Assembly (NCBI RefSeq): GCF_000002875.2
Contig: NC_009402.2
Location: 314,501 to 378,500 of the forward strand
Direction of reading: 5' to 3'
Source of the DNA: Leishmania infantum JPCM5
Taxonomy: Eukaryota > Euglenozoa > Kinetoplastea > Trypanosomatida > Trypanosomatidae
DNA: 64,000 bases
The position numbers and the translations under genes are program-made. Shown here piece by piece: positions 48,813-58,588 of this stretch; the first letter of the stretch is position 1; each line of letters starts with the position of its first letter. The notes beneath the pieces were generated by a model. It was given only the letters and a program-made list of their open reading frames with translations. It ran no database searches and had not been told where the DNA came from.

Positions 48813-50420
48813 ATGCAGCGGCCACTGTCACTAGTGGCCAAGGTCTGTGGAGCCGTGGCCGTCGGCTTCCTCGCCTATCGCGGAGTGCAGCTCTACTTCA
48901 AGAATGACATTACCATCTACATAACCGAGGTGGTTCAACTGCCTCCCGCGGCAGTGCAGCGCGACCGGAAACCGTCACCGCGGAGCAACGCGAACCTTAG
49001 CGTCAACATCGAGGGGACAGTAGAGATGGAGACGTGTGTCATGAATAGCTACCGCTTTCTGCTCAAATTGGCCGGTCACGTGCGCAGCTCCTTGTTCGAC
49101 GCCGAGCGCGCCCCGACGAGTCCGCGCAGCTCGCGGCATCGCGTGCTCTCTCTGCAGGCAAGCAACGCGCCATCAGACGACTCCCTTTTCACGCACCTTA
49201 GCAGCAACTACGGCCTTTCAGCGTCCTCGAACAACCACGGCAGCGGCGGCAGTCAGCGGCACGGGCCGTCGCTCGTCATCACAGCCGTGGACCCCATTGT
49301 GGATGCGTACGAGGCAGACGCCACCGGCGCGCTTGCCTTCACCCCGGCGTGCGTCGGGGACAGTGTGTTGTGCCGCTTTACGTGTGTCGCGTCCATCGGC
49401 ACGGCCGAGGGCGCCGGCAGCACGCCAGTGCGCTCCAGAGGCGTCCCCTCCTCCCTGTCACCGCCTTCCTCGATGGTGAGCTCACCCCTGCCGTCTGGCG
49501 ACACTGGTCTCGGAAACATCGTCGTGCGACGTTGCATTTTCGAGTCGGATGGCGAAACGGCCTACTGCCAACGGCTGACAGTGGAATTGGAGTTCGTTCG
49601 CCCCGTCTTTGGCGCGCGAGTCCTCATCCGACTGCCGAGCCGCCACTGCCGTCTTCACCACAGCCACACCGGCGGCGTTGGCAGCGTCACTCAACTGCTC
49701 CACCAGCCACGAAAGTGCGTGTGGGACATCGGCGCAGTGTCCGAGGAGATGTGCACCCTGTCCAGCGACGGCACTGCCACTTCGGGGACATCGGAAGGAG
49801 TCTCTGAAGATGACTTGATGCCCGGCGCCGTGATCCCGGCCGCGCCCTGGTCGTCTGCGGCGAAGTCGCTCGCGACGCTAGAGCTCGTCTTCGAGCAGGC
49901 CCCACCTGCGCTCTCCTTTGGTGAGGACGACGAGGAGGCGGAGGCGACAGACAGCGAAGACGACAATGATAATCGCTTTAGCAGCACCGGCAGCGCCGGC
50001 AGCGGTCACACACACAGCCGGCATCGCCAGTCGGTCAGTAGCAGGAGCAGCAGCACTAGAAGGGCACTGACGGCGGCGGCTAGCACCACAGGTCGTGCTT
50101 GCAAGCGCGAGGAACGGGGGCGCAAGGCGAGCGAGAAAGCCGCACGTATCAGAGAGGGCGGGAGCAGCACAAGCATGCGGGCCGCTGGCGGCGAAGGTGT
50201 TCCGGCAGTAGAGCTGGTGTTTAGCGTGAATCAGCTGCTCTCCGGCACATCCGTGAAGAAGCTGCAGGTTGTCGAGGAGCGGCCAAACTGGACACCTCGC
50301 AGCCGGCTCGATCGCCTCCTCTTCCGTCGTGTAGTTCCGGGGCTGGAGAAGTTGAAGCTGAAGAAGTACGCGCACTACACAACGTGGTTTGTGCAGCCTG
50401 TAGCGGTGTCACAGTTGTAG
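48813..50420 (+). CDS. Membrane-anchored protein with an adaptor mu-homology-like domain (putative, possibly undescribed)
   Basis: This encodes 535 residues. A hydrophobic segment at about 5-29 (VAKVCGAVAVGFLAYRGVQL) predicts a signal anchor or N-terminal membrane helix. What follows resembles, strand by strand, the C-terminal mu-homology domain (MHD) of clathrin-adaptor medium chains: NDITIYITEVV (mu: N-E-x-F-x-D-V-x-E-S), VNIEGTVEME (mu: I-x-G-x-V-x-M-K), ARVLIRLP (mu: I-P-V-P), KCVWDIGAV (mu: W-x-I), LATLELVFE, then VELVFSVNQLLSGTSVKKLQ with VVEE (mu: V-x-F-x-I ... S-G-L-x-V-x-x-L-K-V-x-E) and KYAHYTTW (mu: K-W-V-R-Y-I). The longin half that normally precedes the MHD is absent, replaced by the membrane helix. 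Ser/Glu-rich insertions at about 90-150 and 365-460 enlarge the domain. Residues that in mu2 hold the Tyr-x-x-Phi signal appear changed (Phe to Thr, Asp to Tyr, Trp to Tyr, Arg to His), so cargo-motif binding of the usual kind is doubtful. A role at an endomembrane is inference. Confidence 0.75.
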   Translation: MQRPLSLVAKVCGAVAVGFLAYRGVQLYFKNDITIYITEVVQLPPAAVQRDRKPSPRSNANLSVNIEGTVEMETCVMNSYRFLLKLAGHVRSSLFDAERAPTSPRSSRHRVLSLQASNAPSDDSLFTHLSSNYGLSASSNNHGSGGSQRHGPSLVITAVDPIVDAYEADATGALAFTPACVGDSVLCRFTCVASIGTAEGAGSTPVRSRGVPSSLSPPSSMVSSPLPSGDTGLGNIVVRRCIFESDGETAYCQRLTVELEFVRPVFGARVLIRLPSRHCRLHHSHTGGVGSVTQLLHQPRKCVWDIGAVSEEMCTLSSDGTATSGTSEGVSEDDLMPGAVIPAAPWSSAAKSLATLELVFEQAPPALSFGEDDEEAEATDSEDDNDNRFSSTGSAGSGHTHSRHRQSVSSRSSSTRRALTAAASTTGRACKREERGRKASEKAARIREGGSSTSMRAAGGEGVPAVELVFSVNQLLSGTSVKKLQVVEERPNWTPRSRLDRLLFRRVVPGLEKLKLKKYAHYTTWFVQPVAVSQL

Positions 50421-51562
50421 GGACTTGCTTCCTATTCCGCAGACCACCATTCCTGCACTCTAACACTCCTTCGCAAAGGTCACATGAACGTGCTGGAGAG
50501 AGGGTATCGTCGCCGTTGGAGAAGGGGGGAAGGTGTATGGTGGCAAGGGGCGCGGACGGAAAGAGGGGGTTGGTGGGCGGTGTCCTTGTGTGCTCCCTGC
50601 ACCGTGGTGGTGGTGTTTGTTTGCCTCTCCGACTCGGCATGCGCTAGGCAGACGCATGACTGCGCGTGAGTGCGTGCGTCGCTCTTCTGTCTCTCACCTA
50701 GGCCCCTCCCCCTTCCCTTTCCGGGCTGTGCCTCGACCATCACTCGCGAATCTTTACTCTCCAGCCTGTTGCTCCGTTGTCTGTGTACGCAGGTGAGTTG
50801 CCTCGACGCAGATGGGCCAGCGATGCATCACCTCTCCACACTTTGTTGCCTTGGCGGTGCGCATCGTCGCCCGCGCACGCACGCAAACGCAACCGGGTGC
50901 AGGCACTGCAGCGCACACACCACTGAAAGGTGGTGGGGAGACGATGGGCTGGATGTCAACAATGTCGGTGGGGTTGTAGGTGTTGGATGGCGGAGGGGAG
51001 GGGGCGTGCGCACCACCACTGGCTTCCGGAAGGGGGAGGAGCATGCCTTGTGGTGTTGTAGGGGCTCTCACCGTTGCTCAGTAGCCGTACATGTGCGTGC
51101 CTGTGTGGATGGGTCGGTCTCCGTTTTTCATGTTATCATATAACACTTACAACGCGGGGCAAACAGAAAACGCCGCAGCACTTTTCCTATGCGAGCACGT
51201 GGTGCTAGCGCTGCCCCCTGCTTGTCTGCTCTGGTGTGGCCAGAAGGCGGAACGGTATGTGGCATCGTCGACGACGCCAAGAAGGGCGAGAAGCCTGCAT
51301 GAGGTTCAGCGGCCGTCATGTCGCTTCCCCTTTCACTGGTTCTTCCTCGCTCGGATGCGTCCCTCGCGTTGCGGGAAGCCCATCATGCTCGTTGTGGTGC
51401 CTCTCCCACTCGATCCTGCTCCTCCGTCTCCTCTCCCTTTCTCGACATCTCCATCCCTATCCCTGTGGACCCCTCTCGCCCCGGCGGCATCTGATGACAT
51501 CATCTCCGCGAGTGCACCGCTTTGTGTGTGTATGTGTGTGTGTGTGATATTTCGCTGCTGTC
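50421..51562 (+). other. Intergenic upstream of the cyclophilin gene
   Basis: This 1.14 kb spacer has no supported gene. The GT run at about 51523-51545 ends 18 nt before the cyclophilin ATG. The stretch 51170-51345 is less simple in sequence than its surroundings and could be a degenerate element; I recognise nothing in it. Confidence 0.6.
51408..51512 (+). promoter_or_regulatory. Trans-splice acceptor region for cyclophilin
   Basis: A long C/T-rich tract (about 51408-51485) precedes an AG at 51511-51512, which leaves about 50 nt of 5' UTR. Confidence 0.45.
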
Positions 51563-54500
51563 ATGGCATCTTATGGGAGCAGCGACGAGGAGGATGATGA
51601 CTTCAGCCCGGTCATCCCCTCGGCTGTTATCGCTGCCTCTGCCGTGAACGCTGCCGCGGCGTCCACACCGACACCAATCGGCACAGACACCTCTTCACCA
51701 GCGCTAAAGAGGGAGAGGAAAGACGAGAGTGGGGCGCACCTCACGCCAAAAGCGAGCAGCAGCGCTGCTGCACCTCCGTCTCCGTCATCACCGTCGGCGG
51801 CACTTGTGGGCAACGCGGCGCAGAGAGCAGCGGAGACACCTGAAGTGGCATGGGAACGCTATCGGCGTCAGCAACTGCCGTGCGCGCCCCTGTACGAACG
51901 CAGTTTTCTGCATACGTCACTGCAAAACGCGCATGACGCCTTTGCCGCAGCGGCGTCAGCTCCTGCGCACACAGTGTCTCCCGTCGCGGCTCAGACGGTG
52001 CATGATATGTGCGTCCATCTCGACTCGCTCGGTGCGCTGGTTGCCACCATCGATGCAGCGGGTGTTGTGCGCGTCTGGCGCAAGCTGCCGAGCGGTCTCT
52101 TCTTCATTGCGGAGCTGGACAAGGTATTTCTGCCAGCTCGCAGTGTCGCCGCCGCTGGCCACGAGCGCCGCACGTGTCACTACTGGGCGCATGCCTACAC
52201 GGCCCTGCAGATGCTGGTGTTTGTGTGCACGGAGGAAGAAGAGGTGGAGGTCGACCACGGCAACGTGCGTCGCATGGAATCGAATGATAACGGATCGTCC
52301 TCATCTGCGCCCGCAGTCCAGGCGCCGCTGAGCACAGTGCGGGTGCATATGCGTCAGGTCAACCCTATCACCCTCACCGTGGAGGAACGCGACTCCTTCA
52401 CCTTTCAGGCCCCGGTGCAGCGAGTCGCCAGTGCCGCAGCCACTGTAGCGGACACGGCGCAGCGCAGGAACGACGAAGGCGCGCGTTGGACCCCTCGCAC
52501 CTCTCTCGCCTACACTCGGCGACCAGCCTTCCTTACGCATCAGTACACGCCTCACATCGCCTTCTTCGTAACGCTGCCGGCGACGCCTGGTGCGACGGGC
52601 GGTGGTAACGGCGTCGTTCTGTGCCCTTGCTTCGCCTCCGCCATGTCGGCGGGCAGTCGTTCCGATCATACGGCGGGTGCCGCTCGCAGCTACGTGCCGG
52701 CCCGGCTCAGCGTAGCAAACGCGATCGTGGCGTGCGCGCAGCAGGGATGGGAGCTGGAGCGGACCGGCACCTCTGCCTGCGTCGTGGTGGACTCTGCTGG
52801 TGTTGTTGACTACTGCACCATCGAGGCGGCCGCCGAGGCAGCGACGACGGCGGCGACATTCCCCTCGACTGCGTTGGGAAGGCGGACCCTGAAAGTGATG
52901 GCGGGTCTTGCGGCGGTGCCGCCCACGTCACGCGAGGCGCGCGTGTGGCGGCGGTGGATATGTTTTGACCGCCGGCAGCGGACAGGCTTCTTCAGCCTCA
53001 TACGGGATGCTCAGCAAGCGCTCAAGGCGCGTAAAGAGGACGAGAACGAAACAGCCGCAGGCAAGGCGGCCGACGCCGTCGCCGCTGCCGATGTGCAGGT
53101 GCTGCCGGCAGCGGTGCAACTCACACCCGACGGTCGGCACGTGTTGGTGTGGAGCTTCCGGTTTCTCCGAGTTGCAGCGGCGTCGTCGCAGCCCGCCTCA
53201 CGGATCCCGTCTACGGAGCGGCGCTATGAGGTAACCGTCGAGTCATGCATGCATCTGTTGGACTTCACGGCTGGCGTGTGCATCGGCCGGCACACCGAAC
53301 CCCTCGGCGTCTTTGCAACTAGCGAGGACATTGTGTTTGGGGCCACGGCATGGGCGGACTACGTTCAGCTCCGCGGCCGCGCTCTGGCACTGCGCCTACA
53401 CGTGGAGCCGTCCGCAGCTGCGAACAACCAGTTCTACGTCCTGGTGCCTGAGTTGCCGCTAGAGCAACTGCTTGGCGTTGCCGCTGTGTCGCGCGAGGCG
53501 GCGGAGGTGGCCCCGGCGGAAGTTGCTGGACGCGTGGTGCATGTGTATGAGGTGACCCTCGAGGCGGCAGCCGCGTCGTCGCCGAGCGCCGCGCAGTCGT
53601 CGGCCACAGTGAGGCGGCTGTCACACGAGCCGGGTGAGTGGGAGGCGATCATCAGGCGGGGTGCAGAGCATCCACGGCATGCATCACACCACGACGTCGG
53701 TGATGTCAGGAAAGACCGGTGCTATAGTGGTCTGGCAACCTCGCAGCCTACATGGGGAGTGCTGCGCCTCCTGTCTCCCAACGAGTACGCCCTCACAGTC
53801 AACGAAGAGAGCCAAGCTCGCCATGAGGCTCACGGCTGCGCGACGGCGACGGCGACGGCTGGGGTGCACCCAGGCCTGGCGCTCTGTCGCGCCCCGCTAA
53901 TGCTTCTTCGCCGCGCCGTGACCGCGTCGCAGGATTTGAAGAACTTAGTTGCCGCCTCCCCTGTCGGGGCTGCGTTAGGGGCGGACGCGCGCAAACATCT
54001 CTTCGCGACCCCCAGGGCTCATGTCACCACCGGCGGGGCGGCATCAGGGGAGGTGCTGCTGCTCTCTTCCAGCGCGGACGTGTCCGCAGCGGCGCTGCTG
54101 GTGTACTCTAGCGAGCTACCGTGGGGCAGTGCCGCCCTGGGGCGCGTGCTTTCCGAGACCGCGCCGCCGCAGACCGAGGAGGAGCTCACTGAGGAGGGGC
54201 GACGTCTTCAGGAGCAGCTGCGACAGAAAAGCTTCGTCGATGCGCTGCGCGAGCTACACCGTGGACGTGACGACGCATGCGGAACACTCCTGCTGGCCAC
54301 TGTGGCCCCGCAGAGCTCTAGCGCCGCGGTGGCACTTGGGGGTGCGGGCGAAGCAGCCTCCACGAGCCCAAGCGCTACTGCGGATGTGGCCGGCAGCACC
54401 AGCGGTGGTGGGGTGCCACCGGGGAAGACTACAGAAGCGGCTGCAACGACCTCGGTGAGAGTCGATGCCGCGCGAAGGGCCGCAACCGTAACGGACGAAG

Positions 54501-55066
54501 AAGCCGCGGTGCGCGCCCTGCTAAAGGACCTAACCCCGCCCCTCAGTGCATCTTCGCCGCCGGTGGCGCTCGTGCACGTGCGTGGCTACGGCTCCATCCG
54601 GGTGCACCTGCTCCCCAGCATTGCGCCGCTGGCGACCGACAACTTTGTGCGCCTGGCACGACGCCACTACTACGACCGGCTCACCTTCCACCGGGTCATT
54701 CCAGCCGCGATTGTGCAAGGCGGATGCCCGCGAGGCGACGGGACCGGCGGCGAGAGCGCCTTCGCTGACGGGGCGCCGTTCAGCGACGAAGGGCTGACAC
54801 TCTTTCCTTTCTTCTCCCACACGGCCAACCCGCTGTGCTGCTGGCTGTGCATGGCGAACGCGGGGCCCAACACGAACGGGTCGCAGTTCTTCTTCACCGT
54901 GCCCGGCGGCGAGGCGATGCCGTGGTTGGACGGGCACCACACCGTCTTCGGGTACGCCGTCGAGGGGCTTGACGTGGTGCGCGCCATGAGCATGGCAGCA
55001 CGCGACGATGAGGACAAGCCGCTCTCGCCCATCATAATGGAGCGGGTGGATGTGCTGTCTGCCTAG
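51563..55066 (+). CDS. PPWD1-type cyclophilin: degenerate WD40 region fused to C-terminal peptidyl-prolyl isomerase
   Basis: This encodes 1167 residues; human PPWD1 has about 650. PPWD1 is a spliceosome-associated nuclear cyclophilin. The start MASYGSSDEEDDD is acidic like PPWD1. The first propeller blade is clear: LYERSFLHTSLQNAHD at about 111, then LVATIDAAGVVRVWRKLPSG, matching the PPWD1 'YERSYMH...VKFWKK' layout. Later blades are highly divergent and interrupted by Ala-rich insertions. The cyclophilin domain covers about 1000-1167. Conserved are FHRVIP (catalytic Arg), VQGG, GTGG, MANAGPNTNGSQFFFT and WLDGHHTVFG. The residue equivalent to CypA Phe60 is Ala (RVIPAAIVQ), which may lower isomerase activity or change substrate preference. 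The 5' start is the first ATG after the predicted acceptor. Since trypanosomatids splice mainly in trans, its spliceosomal role would be of interest. Confidence 0.92.
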   Translation: MASYGSSDEEDDDFSPVIPSAVIAASAVNAAAASTPTPIGTDTSSPALKRERKDESGAHLTPKASSSAAAPPSPSSPSAALVGNAAQRAAETPEVAWERYRRQQLPCAPLYERSFLHTSLQNAHDAFAAAASAPAHTVSPVAAQTVHDMCVHLDSLGALVATIDAAGVVRVWRKLPSGLFFIAELDKVFLPARSVAAAGHERRTCHYWAHAYTALQMLVFVCTEEEEVEVDHGNVRRMESNDNGSSSSAPAVQAPLSTVRVHMRQVNPITLTVEERDSFTFQAPVQRVASAAATVADTAQRRNDEGARWTPRTSLAYTRRPAFLTHQYTPHIAFFVTLPATPGATGGGNGVVLCPCFASAMSAGSRSDHTAGAARSYVPARLSVANAIVACAQQGWELERTGTSACVVVDSAGVVDYCTIEAAAEAATTAATFPSTALGRRTLKVMAGLAAVPPTSREARVWRRWICFDRRQRTGFFSLIRDAQQALKARKEDENETAAGKAADAVAAADVQVLPAAVQLTPDGRHVLVWSFRFLRVAAASSQPASRIPSTERRYEVTVESCMHLLDFTAGVCIGRHTEPLGVFATSEDIVFGATAWADYVQLRGRALALRLHVEPSAAANNQFYVLVPELPLEQLLGVAAVSREAAEVAPAEVAGRVVHVYEVTLEAAAASSPSAAQSSATVRRLSHEPGEWEAIIRRGAEHPRHASHHDVGDVRKDRCYSGLATSQPTWGVLRLLSPNEYALTVNEESQARHEAHGCATATATAGVHPGLALCRAPLMLLRRAVTASQDLKNLVAASPVGAALGADARKHLFATPRAHVTTGGAASGEVLLLSSSADVSAAALLVYSSELPWGSAALGRVLSETAPPQTEEELTEEGRRLQEQLRQKSFVDALRELHRGRDDACGTLLLATVAPQSSSAAVALGGAGEAASTSPSATADVAGSTSGGGVPPGKTTEAAATTSVRVDAARRAATVTDEEAAVRALLKDLTPPLSASSPPVALVHVRGYGSIRVHLLPSIAPLATDNFVRLARRHYYDRLTFHRVIPAAIVQGGCPRGDGTGGESAFADGAPFSDEGLTLFPFFSHTANPLCCWLCMANAGPNTNGSQFFFTVPGGEAMPWLDGHHTVFGYAVEGLDVVRAMSMAARDDEDKPLSPIIMERVDVLSA

Positions 55067-55611
55067 AAACAGCTGTCGCACGACGAGTAGAGTTGCGCTC
55101 AACTAAAAGCTCGTTGTGCGCGCGTGCGTGTGCATGTGTGATCACGTCAGTATTGCCTGAGTCGGTATGCGATGTCGCACACGGGCGAATAACTCTAACA
55201 CATGCGCGGGCACCTCTTACACGAAAAGAAGGCGACGTAAGAAGAGGGCAGCGGCTACCGACACAAGCAGACGTTGCGGTGCCGTCCTCACGCAGCCTCC
55301 GCCTCCCCCTCGTGAATGCGCAAGAGCCGCGCTGCTCGTCTTACCTTTATTGCTGTGGCGTCGCTTCATGTTTTGACGCTCTCCCCCTTGTACCGGATCT
55401 CCCTCTCACCCACATCCTCCCCTCTGTGCGCTTGCATCGAGCCTGCGTTGTAGAAGTTATACGCAAACATACAGCCGCTTATTCTCTTGCTGCTTCGCGC
55501 CCTTGCTCTGCCTTTGAACGCCCCAGCTGTGAGCCTCAGTGCAAGAATCCTCAACCACAAGCAAGCGCATCCACCCCAACACACGCACAGAGAGAAGGAG
55601 AGCGCGCCACC
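55067..55611 (+). other. Intergenic between cyclophilin and RAB7
   Basis: This 545 bp spacer has two pyrimidine blocks with AGs (about 55375-55441 and 55480-55526). The RAB7 frame is open back through it to 55093, but the Rab fold starts only at 55612. Confidence 0.7.
55480..55526 (+). promoter_or_regulatory. Candidate trans-splice acceptor for RAB7
   Basis: A T/C-rich run ends in CCCCAG with AG at 55525-55526, 85 nt before the ATG. An upstream alternative is AG 55440-55441. Confidence 0.45.
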
Positions 55612-56283
55612 ATGTCGATGAAGCGGCAGTTGCTGAAGATCATCATCCTGGGCGACAGCGGCGTCGGCAAGACGTCGCTCATGCATCAGTACGTGAACCA
55701 CATATTTGACAACCGCTACAAGGCAACCATCGGCGCTGACTTCCTTTCGAAGGACGTGGAGGTGAACGGGCGCGTGGTAACGCTGCAGATCTGGGACACA
55801 GCCGGGCAGGAGCGGTTCCAGTCGCTCGGCTCCGCCTTCTACCGTGGTGCAGACGCTTGCATCCTTGTCTTTGACGTGACGCAGCAGGAGTCTTTTGCGC
55901 ATGTTGGCTCGTGGCTGGAGGAGTTCAGCATCCAGGCGGGCCGCCGTGACAGCGTGCTGGTGGGCAACAAGACGGACCTGGAGGATCGGCGCCAGGTCGC
56001 CAGTAAGACAGTGCAAGCGTGGTGCGCGAAGCAGAACGCGGAGGCCGCTAATGCGAACAACGGCGCAGGTGCCGGCGCGGGTGATAGTGCGGCGCCAGAG
56101 ATGAAGTACTTCGAGACTTCCGCGAAGGATAACGCCGGCGTCGAGGAAGCCTTCATTGCTGTGGTACAGCTGGCGCTGGCCAGGAAGGCAACGGTTGAGG
56201 AGGCGACACCGATGCCGCAGACGGTGAACCTGAGCCAAGCCCAGCAGGAGCAGGCACCCAGTTCCTCCGCCTGCAGCTGCTAA
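55612..56283 (+). CDS. RAB7: Rab7 small GTPase
   Basis: This encodes 223 residues. Rab7 directs late-endosome to lysosome traffic and, in trypanosomatids, also affects autophagosome and lysosome delivery. All GTPase motifs are intact: P-loop GDSGVGKTS at 15-23, switch I with YKATIGADF, WDTAGQERF, NKTDLED and ETSAK. The Rab7 subtype is shown by KIIILGDSGVGKTSLMHQYV and LGSAFYRGADACILVFDVT. The C-terminus ends Cys-Ser-Cys, a dual geranylgeranylation signal. Between the WCAKQN helix and MKYFETSAK is an Ala/Asn/Gly-rich insertion of about 15-18 residues that human Rab7 lacks. The start at 55612 has a GCCACC context and begins the Rab fold. The 3' spacer that follows is unusually long (2.3 kb). 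Confidence 0.97.
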   Translation: MSMKRQLLKIIILGDSGVGKTSLMHQYVNHIFDNRYKATIGADFLSKDVEVNGRVVTLQIWDTAGQERFQSLGSAFYRGADACILVFDVTQQESFAHVGSWLEEFSIQAGRRDSVLVGNKTDLEDRRQVASKTVQAWCAKQNAEAANANNGAGAGAGDSAAPEMKYFETSAKDNAGVEEAFIAVVQLALARKATVEEATPMPQTVNLSQAQQEQAPSSSACSC

Positions 56284-57447
56284 GACTCACGAGCAGACAA
56301 AGAGACGGAGAGGGGTCGTGGCGCACGGACACCCCTGCTGCACGTGTGGGGCAGCTGAGCGTGCGTGAAAGGCTGTCCCTTCCCCTCTCCTGCAGCCCCT
56401 TTACACGTTTCTGTCTGCCTGCGCGGCAGCTTTTCCGGTGGTCTCGGACGGCGTGGATGCCGAACCTATCCTTTCCAGCACCGCGTGGGTGTGGTCACTT
56501 TTTTTTGGTTGGGGGAGGGAAAGGGAGGAGAGGAGGCACTGTTTTCGTCTCGCTCGCCGCCCTCACTCCCTCGGTATCTCTCTCCTTGCTATGTATGCTT
56601 GTTGCCCCCCCCCCCAGCCACGACCACCTTCCTTTACTTTCTCCTTCGAGCCGCCGTGCCCGTTTCCTTTCTGAGTTTGCCCCTCTCACCACTCCTCCTT
56701 CGCCCCTGCCCCCTCCTCTCCTGCACGGCTCTTTGCATCGCCAGCACCACCAACAGCTCGAACTGTGCCGCTCCGCTCGTAAAAGGCGACGCGAGCGAAA
56801 CGACGTTGCCCAAGCGGCAGAAGACGAGGCGGGGGTAGGAGGCGAGACACGAATAAAAAGACGGAGCGATGAGTGAGCGAGTGGCGCGAACGTGTTTTTG
56901 CTTTCTTCGTGGCTTAGCCTTGCGGAAGGGTCACTGCTATTGTTGATGCGTTTTCCTCGTGGTTGTCGAGTGTTGGGGGTGAGCCTGGTTGGCGAGGCTA
57001 GGTGCCGGTGCACCTCGGCGTCTGTGTTGCGTGCGTTTCTGTATGGGTGGAGTGGGGGGCTACTGCTGGTGGTCTTTGTTGCGGCGATGCCGATGCGGAG
57101 GGTGCGCTATCTGTAGTGGTCGTGGATAGATGCAACGAGGAAGAGGAGAGGGGTAGGGTGCAAAGACATTCATCGACAGGTGTGTGCGTACGGCCGTAAC
57201 GATTGCCTTGATGCGTGCTCTCCCCCCCCCCCTATCCCGTCCCCCTTTGCCGCGTCCTTCACTGCCACGGCCACCTCACATGCTTCAACACGCACGGGCC
57301 CGCTGCGCTCGTTGTTCCACCTCCAGTGAATTGCTTGCTTTGTGGTTCTTTATGCTTGACGTGCTGCGACTTACGTGTATTCCTCCCCTCTCCTTTCATT
57401 CCTCCTTCCTTCCGAATATGCGTTGATTGGCATGGGTGTGCGTTTGC

Positions 57448-57464
57448 GTGTGTGTGTGTGTGTG
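57448..57464. repeat. GT microsatellite
   Basis: About eight GT units in the RAB7-ALG1 spacer. Confidence 0.8.
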
Positions 57465-58440
57465 CGCGGTGAACTGTGTCTCCTCGCGTCCTCGTTGATC
57501 GCCGCCCCGCCCGCTCCTCCTCCTCCGCATCCATTTTTTTCTTCAAAAAAGCCCCCGAATGCAGCCCTCAGACTCGCCCCCACCCCCTCGGATCACTATA
57601 TCCGCACCTCTCACACTCATGTATCGACATTGTGTCTTTCTGCCGCCGTCGGTGAGCGAAGCAACCCATGAGAAAAAGGACGCCGTCCACCCCTTCTCCC
57701 ACTTCCACCCACACCCACATGCTCGCACCTCTCCAAGAAAGCGGCCTCTGTCCCTCGCATGTCGGTGTGTCGGGTGGGAGCTGAGTGGGTAGGTGCTGAT
57801 GCCCGCATCGCGCTCTCGCGTCGTCAACCAACAGCTTCCTCTCGCTTCCTCACTTGCTGACGTTCTCGGCCTCTCTTTCCTTTCGAACACGCGCACGCGC
57901 ACAGAAGAAGCAACGAAAGTGAGAAGCACGCCCGTGTACGCGTCGAGGAAGCGGAAAGGACAGGGCGCCGGCGTTCACGTCACTGCGGAGGTCGGAGGCA
58001 GCGTGAACAAGACGCCGACGGCTGCCGTCTTTGCTTCCCCTTGGTTTGCGCTGCAGTTTCTGTGTATGTGGAGGGGAGCACACTGCACCTCCCCCCACCT
58101 CCCTCACAGCACACACACATACACTTAGCTTCCTCTGCTCACTGTGCTGTGGCTGTTGTGGTTGTTGTGGCTCCTGCTGTGGGGCGGAGGAGTACACGTA
58201 GAAGGCGCACGAATCTTAGCGGTTCTGGCCTGCCTCCCCCCACCCCACACACACACACTTGCACCGCCGTATTACACTCTCGCACCCAATCGCAAAGTCT
58301 CACTCGGCTACGCACTCTTCCTGCTTCACTCTAATCTCACCTGAAACATACACACAAGGAAATCAAAACAGCTGCACTCGTGGTCTTTTCTCTCTCCCTC
58401 TCACCCTTGAATTTCGTGGCCGCGTGCTCGCGCGTTGTGC

Positions 58441-58515
58441 GCCTCACTCTCCCTTCCCTAATACACCCACGCACGGAAAGAACGTCGTCGTCGTTGCCGC
58501 TGCCGCCTCTTTTAG
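58441..58515 (+). promoter_or_regulatory. Candidate trans-splice acceptor for ALG1
   Basis: C/T-rich sequence is followed by CTCTTTTAG with AG at 58514-58515, 73 nt before the ATG. Confidence 0.4.
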
Positions 58516-58588
58516 AAGCGCCCCTGTCTGTGCCTGTGTGTGTCCGTGTTGCTCTCGACTCCGCTTCTTCGGTCTTTCTATTTGCATA

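Larger units (their letters stand above)
56284..58588 (+). other. Long intergenic region between RAB7 and ALG1 (2.3 kb)
   Basis: This is the longest spacer in the window. It contains runs of C (about 56606, 57224), a T run at about 56499, a TG run near 57448-57464 and many C/T blocks. Small frames occur (for example 57799-58128 on + and 57543-57929 on -) but look like simple-sequence translations. I see no convincing gene. It probably carries a long RAB7 3' UTR and possibly an unrecognised ncRNA or degenerate retroposon. Confidence 0.55.

Noticed and set aside
51170..51345. Possible degenerate SIDER-type retroposon
   Set aside because: The stretch looks less simple than its surroundings, but I could not match it to any remembered SIDER signature or to another copy in the window.
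50670..51597. Two overlapping + frames before the cyclophilin gene
   Set aside because: Composition is spacer-like and the second frame overlaps the true cyclophilin start in another frame.
55093..55611. 173-residue N-terminal extension of RAB7
   Set aside because: Frame is open, but Rab proteins begin at the 55612 Met, which has a good start context and lies just after probable splice acceptors.
57799..58128. Possible small + gene in the RAB7-ALG1 spacer
   Set aside because: About 110 codons, ends in a CA-repeat-derived His/Thr tail, no domain and no convincing nearby acceptor.
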